Shown here piece by piece: positions 9,773 through 18,636 of a stretch of DNA of 64,000 bases. Source of the stretch: Luteimonas sp. S4-F44 (lineage in GTDB: Bacteria > Pseudomonadota > Gammaproteobacteria > Xanthomonadales > Xanthomonadaceae); NCBI RefSeq assembly GCF_022637415.1, contig NZ_CP093340.1:1302001-1366000 (forward strand). The letters are read 5' to 3'. The translations under genes and the position numbers were made by a program. Position 1 is the first letter of the stretch; the number at the start of each line of letters is the position of its first letter. Under the pieces are notes generated by a model, which saw nothing but the letters and a program-made list of their open reading frames with translations, did no database searches and was not told the DNA's origin.

Positions 9773-12370
9773 TCAGGCGAGCGCTTTCAGGCGATAGAGC
9801 GCTTCCAGCGCCTGCTTGGGCGTCAGTTCGTCGGGGTCGATCCCGGCCAGCGCTTCGACCGCGGCCGAGGGCGGCGCGAACAGGCCGATCTGCTGCGGCG
9901 CGCCGAGCGCATCGGCCGACATCGGCGGGGCGGGCGCGTCCTGGCGCCGCTGTTCGAGCTCGGCCAGCCGCGCCCGGGCGTCGCGCACGACTTGTTTGGG
10001 CAGGCCGGCCAGCGCCGCGACCTGCAGACCGAAGCTGCGGTCGGCTGGACCGTCCTTGACCGCGTGCATGAACACCAGCGTCTCGTTGCCCTGCTGGTCG
10101 CGATGCTCGACTGCGTCCAGATGCACGTTGGCGATGCCACTGCCGGGCTGCGCCAGCGCGGTGAGTTCGAAGTAGTGGGTCGCAAACAGCGTGTAGCTGC
10201 GGTTGCGACCGGCGAGGTGACGCGCGCAGGCGTCGGCCAGCGCGAGTCCGTCGTAGGTCGACGTCCCGCGGCCGATCTCGTCCATCAGCACCAGCGACGC
10301 GTCGGTGGCGTGGTGGAGGATATAGCTGGTTTCGGCCATCTCGACCATGAAGGTCGACTGGCCCTTGGCGAGATCGTCGCCGGCGCCGATGCGGGTGAGG
10401 ATGCGGTCGATCGGGCCGATCGTCGCGCGGGCCGCCGGCACGAAGCTGCCGATGTGTGCGAGCAACACAATCAGCGCGTTCTGGCGCATGTAGGTGCTCT
10501 TGCCGCCCATGTTCGGGCCGGTGATGACCAGCATCCGCCGGTCGCCGAACTCGGGGCCGTCGCCGAGCACCAGGTCGTTGGGCTCGAACGGCTCGCGCCG
10601 CACCGCCTCGACCACCGGATGACGGCCGCGCTCGATGCGCACGCCAGGCTGGGCATCGAGCTGCGGACGCGACCAGTCCAGGGCCTGCGCGCGCTCGGCG
10701 AAGCAGGCGAGCACGTCGAGTTCGCTGAGCGCGCCCGCACACTGCTTGAGGGTCTCGAGGCTGGCATTGAGCGCGTCGAGCAACTGTTCGTAGAGCAGGC
10801 GTTCTCGGGCCAGCGCGCGCTCGCGCGCCGACAGCACCTTGTCCTCGAACTGTTTGAGTTCCTCGGTGATGTAGCGCTCGGCATTGGTCAGCGTCTGCCG
10901 CCGCGTGTAGTGCGCGGGGGCCTTGGCCGAGTGCGCCTTGCCGATCTCGATAAAGTAGCCATGCACGCGGTTGTAGCCGACCTTGAGCGTGGCGATGCCG
11001 CTGGCCTCGCGCTCGCGCGCTTCGAGGTCGACGAGGAACTGGTCGGCGTTGGTGCTCAACCGGCGCAGCTCGGCCAACTCGGCATCGTAGTCGTCGGCGA
11101 ACACGCCGCCGTCGCGCGCGAGCACCGGCGGTTGCTCGACCAGCGCCGTGGTCAGTAGGTGGGCCTGCTCGCCGTGTTCGCCGAGGGCGTCGTGCAATGC
11201 GCGCAGGCGCGGCGAATCGATCGCCTGCAACGTGGTGCGCAGGTCGGGTAGCAGCGCCAGGCCGTCGCGCAGCGTAGACAGGTCGCGCGGTCGCGCCGAG
11301 CGCAGCGCGATGCGTGTGAGCACGCGCTCCAGGTCGCCGAGCGCGCGGAAGCGCTCGCGCAGGGCGACATCGGCGCCGCCTTCGATCAACGCCTCGACCG
11401 CGTGCAGGCGCTCGCCCAGCACGCCGCGATCGCGCAGCGGCCGGTGCAGCCAGCGGCGCAACAGGCGCCCGCCCATCGGCGTGACTGTGCTGTCGAGCAC
11501 ACCGAGCAGGGTGTTGCGCGTGTCGCCGTCGACGCGGGTGTCGAGTTCGAGATGCCGGCGCGTGGCGGCGTTCATCGCGATCGCGCCATCGCCGCTTTCG
11601 ACTGCGATCGAAGTCAGGTGCGGCAGCCGCTGCTTCTGGGTCTCTTCGACGTAGCCCAGCAACGCGCCGGCTGCCGCGATCGCCAGCGGCCGGTCGTCGA
11701 TGCCGAAGCCGGTGAGGTCGTGCAGGCCGAAGAACTGCAGCAGCTGGCGGCGGCCCGAATCGGCGTCGAACAGCCACGGCGGTCGCCGGCGCATGCCGCT
11801 GCGCTCGCTCAGGAATGCCGGCCAGCCGTCCTCGTCGGGCACCAGCAGCTCGGCCGGGTCGAGCCGCGCCAGCTCGGCCTCCAGCGTGTCCTCGTTGGCG
11901 CATTCGCAGACCAGAAAGCGCCCGCCGGCCAGATCCGCCCAGGCCAGGCCGTAATGACCGGCGCGATTGCGCGCGACCGCCATCAACAATGTGTCGCGAC
12001 GCTCCTGCAACAGCGCCTCGTCAGTCACCGTGCCCGGGGTCACGATGCGCACCACCTTGCGCTCGACCAGCCCCTTGCTCGCGGCCGGGTCGCCGATCTG
12101 CTCGCAGATCGCCACCGACTCGCCGAGCGCGACCAGCCGCGCCAGATAGCCTTCGGCCGAATGGTGCGGCACCCCGGCCATCGGGATCGGCGCGCCGGCC
12201 GAATTGCCGCGCTGGGTCAGCGTGATGTCGAGCAACCGCGCCGCCTTGCGGGCGTCGTCGTAGAACAGCTCGTAGAAATCGCCCATGCGGAAGAACAACA
12301 GCACGTCCGGGTGCTCCGCCTTGGCGGCGAAGAACTGCTGCATCAGGGGCGTGTGTTGGGGGGCGGTCAT
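9773..12370 (-). CDS. mutS: DNA mismatch repair protein MutS
   Basis: This 865-residue protein recognises base mismatches and recruits MutL. The mismatch-contacting Phe-x-Glu is Phe32/Glu34 in GDFYELF. The ATPase has Walker [11 protein letters not shown] and Walker [15 protein letters not shown], followed by the ATHYFELT switch. Length matches E. coli MutS (853). The start at 12370 ([14 protein letters not shown]) was chosen over an in-frame ATG 14 codons upstream because conserved N-terminal sequence begins here. It lies 66 nt downstream of the cytochrome gene on the same strand. Long open frames on the opposite strand here are high-GC shadows. Confidence 0.97.
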   Translation of the reverse strand: MTAPQHTPLMQQFFAAKAEHPDVLLFFRMGDFYELFYDDARKAARLLDITLTQRGNSAGAPIPMAGVPHHSAEGYLARLVALGESVAICEQIGDPAASKGLVERKVVRIVTPGTVTDEALLQERRDTLLMAVARNRAGHYGLAWADLAGGRFLVCECANEDTLEAELARLDPAELLVPDEDGWPAFLSERSGMRRRPPWLFDADSGRRQLLQFFGLHDLTGFGIDDRPLAIAAAGALLGYVEETQKQRLPHLTSIAVESGDGAIAMNAATRRHLELDTRVDGDTRNTLLGVLDSTVTPMGGRLLRRWLHRPLRDRGVLGERLHAVEALIEGGADVALRERFRALGDLERVLTRIALRSARPRDLSTLRDGLALLPDLRTTLQAIDSPRLRALHDALGEHGEQAHLLTTALVEQPPVLARDGGVFADDYDAELAELRRLSTNADQFLVDLEAREREASGIATLKVGYNRVHGYFIEIGKAHSAKAPAHYTRRQTLTNAERYITEELKQFEDKVLSARERALARERLLYEQLLDALNASLETLKQCAGALSELDVLACFAERAQALDWSRPQLDAQPGVRIERGRHPVVEAVRREPFEPNDLVLGDGPEFGDRRMLVITGPNMGGKSTYMRQNALIVLLAHIGSFVPAARATIGPIDRILTRIGAGDDLAKGQSTFMVEMAETSYILHHATDASLVLMDEIGRGTSTYDGLALADACARHLAGRNRSYTLFATHYFELTALAQPGSGIANVHLDAVEHRDQQGNETLVFMHAVKDGPADRSFGLQVAALAGLPKQVVRDARARLAELEQRRQDAPAPPMSADALGAPQQIGLFAPPSAAVEALAGIDPDELTPKQALEALYRLKALA

Positions 12371-12436
12371 CGCGTCTCGAAAGGGGCCTGCCGGCCGGCC
12401 ATTTTGCCTCAACGCCCGATTCCTCGCCGCCGGCCG

Positions 12437-13636
12437 CTAGAGCTGCTCGAGGAAATCGACGATCGCCTCGATCTCCTCGCGCTGCAGCCCGAGTGGTCGC
12501 AGCAGCGGGTCGGGGCGCGGAAACGTCGGATCGTCGCGCTGGGCGGGCGATGGACGCGGCGCCGGCATGCCGGCATCGTACGCGCGCACCACGCCGAGCA
12601 GATGCGGGAACAGACCGTTGTGCATGTACGGCGAGGTCCGGGCGACACCGCGCAGCGACGGGGTGCGGAACTTCCCCGCGTCCGCCGGATCGCCGGTGAC
12701 CTCGTAGCGGCCCAGGTCCTGGCGGCGGCGGCCGTGGAAGTGCAGCCCGAGATTGTGGAACGCGTGGTCGGTCATCTCCGGGCCGCTGTGGCAGTTCATG
12801 CAGCGTGCCTTCGTGCGGAAAAGGTGCAGGCCCCACAGCTGGCGATCGTCGAGCTGGTCCGTGCGGCCTGCGAGGAACCGATCCAGCCGTCCGGTGCGCG
12901 GTGCGAGGCTGCGCTGGAACGTCGCCAGCGATTTGGCGATCAACTGCGCGTCAATGCGATCGCTGCCGTAGGCGTCCGCGAAGGCAGCGCGATACGCCGG
13001 ATCGCGCCGCACGCGCCGGATGGCCGTGGCCAGCGACCGGTTCGCCATCTCGCGCCCGTCGACCAGCGGGTGCAGCGCCTGCGCTTCGAGCGATGCCGCC
13101 CGACCGTCCCAGAACAGCGTACGCATCCAGGCACTGGTCGCCACCGAGATCGCATTGCGGCGCCCGGTCTGGCGGTCGTGCCCGAACGACACACTGCGCC
13201 CGTCGGCCCAGCCCAACTGGGGATCGTGGCAGTTCGCGCACGCGATTTGGCCCGAGCGCGACAGTCTCGGGTCCTCGAACAGACGCTTGCCGAGCGCGAT
13301 GCGCTGGGGTGTGGACGGATTGTCGGCCGGCGTCGGCGGCGTGCGCGGCAGCGGTGCCAACTCTCGCCAGGCCACGCCCGGATCGACGTGCGGCGCTGGC
13401 CAGCGTTCGCTGGGCTGCGTGTAGGCGGCACGCAGGCAGGCCGGCTCGGGCGACGTAAGGATCGCTTGGAGTTGCGCGCGGCAGCGCGGATGCACGTCCG
13501 GGTCCGTGCCGCTGTCCGCACCGTTGAAGGCTACGATTGCCAGCGGCCACGCGAGCAGGACGCTCAACACGCCCCCAACAAACGACCGTGGAGCGCGCGA
13601 CGCTTCGCCGTGGCCCATGTCGCACCTGCGATTCAT
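12437..13636 (-). CDS. Di-heme cytochrome c peroxidase-like protein
   Basis: The 399-residue protein has two c-type heme sites, CANCH (Cys133/Cys136/His137) and CMNCH (Cys279/Cys282/His283), in the arrangement of the CcpA/MauG superfamily. An N-terminal hydrophobic stretch (about residues 19-38) would export it to the periplasm or anchor it. The end has the usual PYMHNGLFPHL and a final helix. It could reduce peroxide or oxidise a partner protein, as MauG and MbnH do; which one cannot be told. Its ATG overlaps the stop of the upstream TonB receptor (TGATG), so translation is coupled. An in-frame ATG at 13618 is an alternative start. Confidence 0.85.
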   Translation of the reverse strand: MNRRCDMGHGEASRAPRSFVGGVLSVLLAWPLAIVAFNGADSGTDPDVHPRCRAQLQAILTSPEPACLRAAYTQPSERWPAPHVDPGVAWRELAPLPRTPPTPADNPSTPQRIALGKRLFEDPRLSRSGQIACANCHDPQLGWADGRSVSFGHDRQTGRRNAISVATSAWMRTLFWDGRAASLEAQALHPLVDGREMANRSLATAIRRVRRDPAYRAAFADAYGSDRIDAQLIAKSLATFQRSLAPRTGRLDRFLAGRTDQLDDRQLWGLHLFRTKARCMNCHSGPEMTDHAFHNLGLHFHGRRRQDLGRYEVTGDPADAGKFRTPSLRGVARTSPYMHNGLFPHLLGVVRAYDAGMPAPRPSPAQRDDPTFPRPDPLLRPLGLQREEIEAIVDFLEQL

Positions 13637-16230
13637 CAGAACCGGTAGCCGAGTTCGAGCCAGTAGCTGCGGCCGGGCTCATAGTAGGTGCCCGTGGCGG
13701 TCGTACCCACGATCCGGTTCATGCGGTTGAACACGTTGGTTGCCTCGACCCTGACGTACGCATCGATGCGAGGGATCGGCAGGTCGTACTCGATTGTGGA
13801 ATCCCAGGTCCAGCTACGCGGGTAGTCGACATCGTCGTAGACATCAAGAGCGGCACCATCGACCTCCGCCTCGTCGACGATTCCGATGTCGCGGTATCCC
13901 GCCCGATAGCGAAAGAAGTTGCTCCAGGAAAGACCCAGTGCCTCAAAGCGGGTCTGTGTGGAAAGGCGCGCGGTCCAAGGACGATTGAAGTTCGTTGCCG
14001 GGATGTCGTACCTGGAGATCACATCACCCTTGTAGACGATCAGTTCGTTGAATGCATCTTCATTCCAGACCGTGTCGTAGTCGTTGTAGTTTCGGCGGAC
14101 ATCGCTCTGGTCGAGCGCAAGCGTGAAACCGGTGCTCGAGCCGAAAGCGTTCAAACGTACGGTCGGCGTGACAGTCAGAGAATAGATTCCGCTGGCACTG
14201 CGTCCGTTGTTGTTGTACTCGTAGACGTTGGTCTTGTAATAGCCGGTCGAGTCGTCGCTGCGGACGCTCTGGCGAAGCACCTGTCTACGGCTTTCGCGGT
14301 TCACATACTTGAGATTGAAGTCAAAGCCGGACAACTGCTGGCGAATGCCGATTGTCCACTCGTCGGTGTAGGGAATGTCCAGGTCTGAGATTCGGTTGTC
14401 TGTGGCCTGGACGGTTCCGACGACCTCGTCCCACCGCTGCGCGGCACTGGTCCGCCTCTTTTCCGTCGCGAGCTTGCCACGTGCTTCACGCATCAGATAC
14501 GTAAAGAAATTCCTGCCGTAGTAACGATTCACACCGCCTGTCAGTATGGTCCTGCCGTCGTCGAGGACGTCCCATGACGCGGACAGGCGCGGTGCGACAG
14601 ATGGACGGCCCCAGATACTGTCGTCGTCGAATCGCAGGCCTGGCCGGACGCTCCAGTTACCCATCCGGATATCGTCTTGGACCCACGCGTTCCACTCGTC
14701 ACCTTCGACCTCGATGCTGCCGGCGCGGTAGAGGACCGCGCGTGCGAGGTATTGGCCTTGACCGATGACGACCTGAGCGCGCGACTCCGTAACTGGAGCC
14801 AGTGAACAGGTATCGAGGTCGATTGCGCCGTCGGAGAGCGTGCAGCTGGTCGTGGCGGTGGGGGTGTAGTAATAGCTGTGGACGTTCGGACGCTCGTAGA
14901 ACGCCTTGCGTTGCTGATAACCGAAACCAGCGCTGAGCGTGTGCTCGACCCCGCCGAGCATGAAGCTGTCACGCATGGCACTGAACTTGTAAGCGATCTT
15001 TCGGTCGTGCTGATTGATGGCGCCGCCGCTGCCTTCGTCGTTGCTACTTGCCGAATTCCAGTACTTGTCCTCCGAGTGGGCCCACGACTTCCAGTAGTCC
15101 ACGGGCGTCGCGCGCGAACTCTCGACGTCGCTGTAGCTGATGGCGTTGCCGAAGCGCCAGGCGCCGTGCTCGAAATCCGCTCGGAACGACATCACCGGCC
15201 CCCCTGATTCCAGGTCCATCCAGGAGTCCTTCTGGTTGACGATGAAGTACCGATCGTCGCTCGGCGCGTGTTGCAGCGAAGCATTGAGTGACACGCCATC
15301 GTTATTGGCCCAGTCGATGTTGAGCGAGATTGCGGTGTTTTTGCGCGTTTGCTCCTTGCTATTCGCGTCTGCAATGCTTTCGGTAGTGCTGTAGGCCTTG
15401 AGCGGGATTGTCGAGCGGGTCTGGGTGATCGTGCCGATGATGCCGAGACCCTGCTCGGTGCGGCCTTCGAGTCGCAGACCGAACTTCTGCTTGTCGTAGT
15501 TCGGTTGCCGAATATAGGTTGTGGAATCGGCAAATGCGGCTTCATTGCCCTCGGCGACCAGGATTTTGTCCCAGGCAGAACGGGCCATGCGGAACCAGGC
15601 CTTGCCGGAAAACGTATCGCGTGCCCGTCGTGTACGCGCGTCGACCACGCCACCGGTGAATCCGCCGAAACTGGCCGGTACGTTACTGTCGTAAACGTCG
15701 AGCCCTTCGATGAGCTCGGTGTCGAGCGCGATGCCTTGGCCGGTGCTGGGAACATCGAAGAAGTGGTTCACCACTACACTGCTCGAACCGTAGATAGTGT
15801 TCCCCGGGTCGATGTCGTTGTTGAAGCTGGCACCATCGACAATGAACAGGTTTTGGTAGTACGGAGCGCCATTGATGCTGATGTCTGTAGGGCGGATCTC
15901 GCCGCCATTGCGCGAAGTACGCGCGTTATCAGCGAACTGCACGGCGGGGTTGATCCGCAGCAGCGTTGCCAGGTCGCCATCGGCGGTGTTCGTGTTGCGA
16001 ATGTAGTCCTCGCCCAGCGCCATCCCCTCCTGGTAGCGGAACACCCGCTGGCCGGGCACACGCAGCGGGCCGAAGCGCAGGGACGTGGTCGGGAGGACAT
16101 CGTCGCCGGTTGCGGCTGGAGCGGCGTCGGAACGATCGGGTGGAGCGGGGATGACGTCGGTGGACTGTCCGGCAGCGTGCGCGGACATGGCGAAAAGGCC
16201 GATCGAAACGGCCAGCGCGAGGCGGTGCAT
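13636..16230 (-). CDS. TonB-dependent outer-membrane receptor
   Basis: The 864-residue protein starts at 16230, where MHRLALAVSIGLFAMSAHA is a clean signal peptide; the frame remains open for 106 codons upstream but that part looks non-coding. A plug domain follows (about residues 50-170, with INGAPYYQNLFIVDG), then a long barrel rich in alternating aromatic strands. The last residue is Phe in YWLELGYRF, the usual barrel-assembly signal. It takes up a TonB-energised substrate, which is not identifiable. It is translationally coupled to the di-heme cytochrome. Codon use is visibly less GC-rich than in mutS, possibly reflecting transfer or the barrel composition. Confidence 0.87.
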   Translation of the reverse strand: MHRLALAVSIGLFAMSAHAAGQSTDVIPAPPDRSDAAPAATGDDVLPTTSLRFGPLRVPGQRVFRYQEGMALGEDYIRNTNTADGDLATLLRINPAVQFADNARTSRNGGEIRPTDISINGAPYYQNLFIVDGASFNNDIDPGNTIYGSSSVVVNHFFDVPSTGQGIALDTELIEGLDVYDSNVPASFGGFTGGVVDARTRRARDTFSGKAWFRMARSAWDKILVAEGNEAAFADSTTYIRQPNYDKQKFGLRLEGRTEQGLGIIGTITQTRSTIPLKAYSTTESIADANSKEQTRKNTAISLNIDWANNDGVSLNASLQHAPSDDRYFIVNQKDSWMDLESGGPVMSFRADFEHGAWRFGNAISYSDVESSRATPVDYWKSWAHSEDKYWNSASSNDEGSGGAINQHDRKIAYKFSAMRDSFMLGGVEHTLSAGFGYQQRKAFYERPNVHSYYYTPTATTSCTLSDGAIDLDTCSLAPVTESRAQVVIGQGQYLARAVLYRAGSIEVEGDEWNAWVQDDIRMGNWSVRPGLRFDDDSIWGRPSVAPRLSASWDVLDDGRTILTGGVNRYYGRNFFTYLMREARGKLATEKRRTSAAQRWDEVVGTVQATDNRISDLDIPYTDEWTIGIRQQLSGFDFNLKYVNRESRRQVLRQSVRSDDSTGYYKTNVYEYNNNGRSASGIYSLTVTPTVRLNAFGSSTGFTLALDQSDVRRNYNDYDTVWNEDAFNELIVYKGDVISRYDIPATNFNRPWTARLSTQTRFEALGLSWSNFFRYRAGYRDIGIVDEAEVDGAALDVYDDVDYPRSWTWDSTIEYDLPIPRIDAYVRVEATNVFNRMNRIVGTTATGTYYEPGRSYWLELGYRF

Positions 16231-16411
16231 GCAAGGTCCTGTCAGCGAAAAGACGGGCGAAGTGCCCATGTGCTGGCGAGGAAACCTGGAACGGCCCTGA
16301 TGCTGGCGGCGCGGCATGATCGCGCGATGGCGGCGACGGGTCAATTCCCTGAATGCGCGACGCGCGCGTGCGAATGCGGTAAAACAGGCCTTTGAACAGG
16401 CATGCAGGACG

Positions 16412-16912
16412 ATGAGCGCAACTCCCGACGACGCGACCTTGCAGGCGATGGCCGCCCGACTGGGTGGCCTGCTGCACGACCGCCACCATCGCCTGGTCAC
16501 CGCCGAGAGCTGCACCGGCGGCTGGATCGCCAAGGCGATGACCGACATCGCCGGTTGCTCGGACTGGTTCGATTGCGGCTTGGCGGCCTACAGCTACGAA
16601 GCCAAGCAGGCATTACTGGGCGTTAGCCTGCAGACGCTGGAGACGCATGGCGCCGTCAGCCGCGAGACCGCGATCGAAATGGTCTCCGGCGCACTGGTCA
16701 ATTCGGGCGCCAGCATCGCGGTCGCGGTGACCGGGATCGCCGGGCCCGGCGGCGGCAGCGACGACAAACCGGTCGGCACAGTGTGGATCGCGTGGAAGCG
16801 CCGCGGCGACTATGCGCGCGCGCAGATCCATCATTTCGTCGGCGACCGCGAGGCGGTGCGGCGACAGACCGTCGCAGCGGCGCTGCATGGGCTCGAAGCG
16901 ACGCTCGACTGA
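16412..16912 (+). CDS. pncC: Nicotinamide-nucleotide amidohydrolase (CinA C-terminal domain family)
   Basis: The 166-residue protein is the stand-alone CinA C-terminal domain, which deamidates NMN to NaMN in pyridine nucleotide recycling. VTAESCTGGWIAKAMTDIAG near residues 30-50 and VTGIAGPGGGSDDKPVGTVW near 107-127 are the family signatures. Length equals E. coli PncC (165). The start at 16412 (MSATPDD) is chosen by homology of length; the frame is open further upstream. Its stop overlaps the next ATG (TGATG), so it is coupled to the UbiB-like gene. In Xanthomonas this gene is usually next to recA, which is absent here. Confidence 0.9.
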   Translation: MSATPDDATLQAMAARLGGLLHDRHHRLVTAESCTGGWIAKAMTDIAGCSDWFDCGLAAYSYEAKQALLGVSLQTLETHGAVSRETAIEMVSGALVNSGASIAVAVTGIAGPGGGSDDKPVGTVWIAWKRRGDYARAQIHHFVGDREAVRRQTVAAALHGLEATLD

Positions 16913-18591
16913 TGTGGGAGACGCTCGCCACCGTCCGCGATCTGGGCCGCATCCAGGAGATCGCATCGGTCCTGGTGCGCTACGGCTTCGGCGATGTCGT
17001 GCAGCGCATTGGTATGGCTGGGGCGCTGGAGCGTGCCGGTCGCCTGTTGCATCTCCACGCGGCCGACACCGCGCGCATGACCCAACCCGAGCGGGTCCGC
17101 CATGCGCTGCAGGACCTGGGGCCGACGTTCGTCAAGCTCGGGCAGATCCTCGCCACGCGCGTCGATCTGCTGCCGCCGGACTGGATAGAAGAACTGGGCC
17201 GGCTGCAGAGCCGTGTACCGCCGGTGCCGTATGCGGCGATCCACGCCCAGTTGCTCGAAGACCTGGGCGAGGCGCCGGACACCGCGTTCGCGCGGTTCGA
17301 GCCCGAGCCGATCGCCGCCGCCTCGCTCGCGCAGGCGCATCTGGCCTGGCTGCACGACGGCACGCCGGTCGTGCTGAAGGTGCGGCGCCCCGGGATCCGC
17401 GAGATCGTCGAGGCCGATCTGCGCCTGCTCGCGCGATTGGCCGAGATCGTCGAGTCGCAGGCGCCGGACCTGCGCCGCTACCGACCGGTGGAGGTCGTGC
17501 GCCAGTTCGATGCCTCGCTGCGGCGCGAGCTCGACTTCGCGGCCGAGTGCCGCAACGCCGAGCGCATCGCAGCGAATTTTGTCGACGATCCGGCCGTGCT
17601 CGTGCCCCGGGTGCACTGGCAATGGACCTGCGAGCGGCTCAATGTGCAGGATCGCGTGGTCGGCATTCCCGGCGGCGATCTGGCCGGCATCGACGCCGCA
17701 GGCCTCGACCGCCACGCGCTTGCGCTTGCGGGCAGTGCCATCGTCATGAAGATGGTGTTCGAGGATGGCCTGTTCCATGCTGACCCGCATCCGGGCAACC
17801 TGTTCTTCCTGCCCGATGGTCGCATCGCATTGATCGACTTCGGCATGGTTGGCCGCGTGCCGCCGGAACTGCGCTACCAGGTCGCGCGACTGCTCCACGG
17901 GCTGGTCTCCCAGCAGCCGCAGAGCGTGTGCGACGTGCTGCTGGACTGGACGACGAGCGATGTCGAAGTCGACGAGGGCCGATTGCAGAGCGAGATCGAC
18001 GGTTTCGTCGACCAATATCGAGGGCTGCCGCTGCGGGATTTGCGGATGGGCGCGATGCTCGCCGACATCACCGGCCTGCTGCGCCGGCACGGATTGATGT
18101 TGCCGCCCGATCTTGCGCTCTTGATCAAGGCGTTCCTGACACTCGAGGGGCTGGGCCGCCAACTCGATCCCGGGTTCGACATGACCAGTACCGCGCAGCC
18201 GTGGCTGGAGCGGGTGATGCTGCAGCGTTACTCGCCGCGCGCGCTGGCGCGGCGCGGGCAACGCACGCTGTCGAGCACGATTGATCTTCTGGCCGATCTG
18301 CCGCGCGATCTGCGCCGTCTGCTGCAGACCGCGCGTCGTGGTCGCTTGCGCGCGCAGATCGAGGTGACCTCGCTCAAGTCGTTCGGCGATCAGGTCAACG
18401 CGGCGGCCAACCGGCTCACGGTCGGCGTCGTCACCGCTGCGCTGATCATCGGCTCGTCGATCGTCATGAACAGCGTCAGCGGCGGCGCGACGCACCGCTG
18501 GCTGATGGCGCTGGGCGTGCTCGGTTTCGTCGGCGCGGGCCTGAGCGGCGTGTGGATCCTGCTGTCGATCTGGCGCAGTGGCCGCAAGTAA
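16912..18591 (+). CDS. UbiB/AarF/ABC1-family atypical kinase
   Basis: The 559-residue protein has the ABC1-family KxGQ motif in PTFVKLGQILATR (about residues 76-88), the AAASLAQAH segment, a nucleotide-site lysine in VVLKVRRPG, and DPHPGNLFF with IDFGMVGR for Mg-ATP. Two C-terminal hydrophobic segments (about 500-520 and 530-552) anchor it to the membrane, as in UbiB. Family members support coenzyme Q synthesis or lipid homeostasis as ATPases. Because it is paired with pncC rather than ubiE/ubiJ, it may be a paralogue and not the ubiquinone gene itself, so no symbol is given. Confidence 0.85.
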   Translation: MWETLATVRDLGRIQEIASVLVRYGFGDVVQRIGMAGALERAGRLLHLHAADTARMTQPERVRHALQDLGPTFVKLGQILATRVDLLPPDWIEELGRLQSRVPPVPYAAIHAQLLEDLGEAPDTAFARFEPEPIAAASLAQAHLAWLHDGTPVVLKVRRPGIREIVEADLRLLARLAEIVESQAPDLRRYRPVEVVRQFDASLRRELDFAAECRNAERIAANFVDDPAVLVPRVHWQWTCERLNVQDRVVGIPGGDLAGIDAAGLDRHALALAGSAIVMKMVFEDGLFHADPHPGNLFFLPDGRIALIDFGMVGRVPPELRYQVARLLHGLVSQQPQSVCDVLLDWTTSDVEVDEGRLQSEIDGFVDQYRGLPLRDLRMGAMLADITGLLRRHGLMLPPDLALLIKAFLTLEGLGRQLDPGFDMTSTAQPWLERVMLQRYSPRALARRGQRTLSSTIDLLADLPRDLRRLLQTARRGRLRAQIEVTSLKSFGDQVNAAANRLTVGVVTAALIIGSSIVMNSVSGGATHRWLMALGVLGFVGAGLSGVWILLSIWRSGRK

Positions 18592-18605
18592 CGCGTAGCT
18601 CGCTT

Positions 18606-18626
18606 GGGCGGCGCAGCACGCCGCCC
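18606..18626. terminator. Possible bidirectional hairpin between convergent genes
   Basis: An 8-bp perfect GC stem (18606-18613 with 18619-18626) and a 5-nt loop lie in the 45-bp gap between the convergent UbiB-like gene and metG. There is no T-run on either side, so intrinsic termination is only a possibility. Confidence 0.35.
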
Positions 18627-18636
18627 GATCGCACGA

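Noticed and set aside
9650..13648. Two long plus-strand frames (about 500 and 750 codons) opposite mutS and the cytochrome gene
   Set aside because: They are antisense to MutS, whose motifs are unmistakable, and their translations are low-complexity high-GC sequence.
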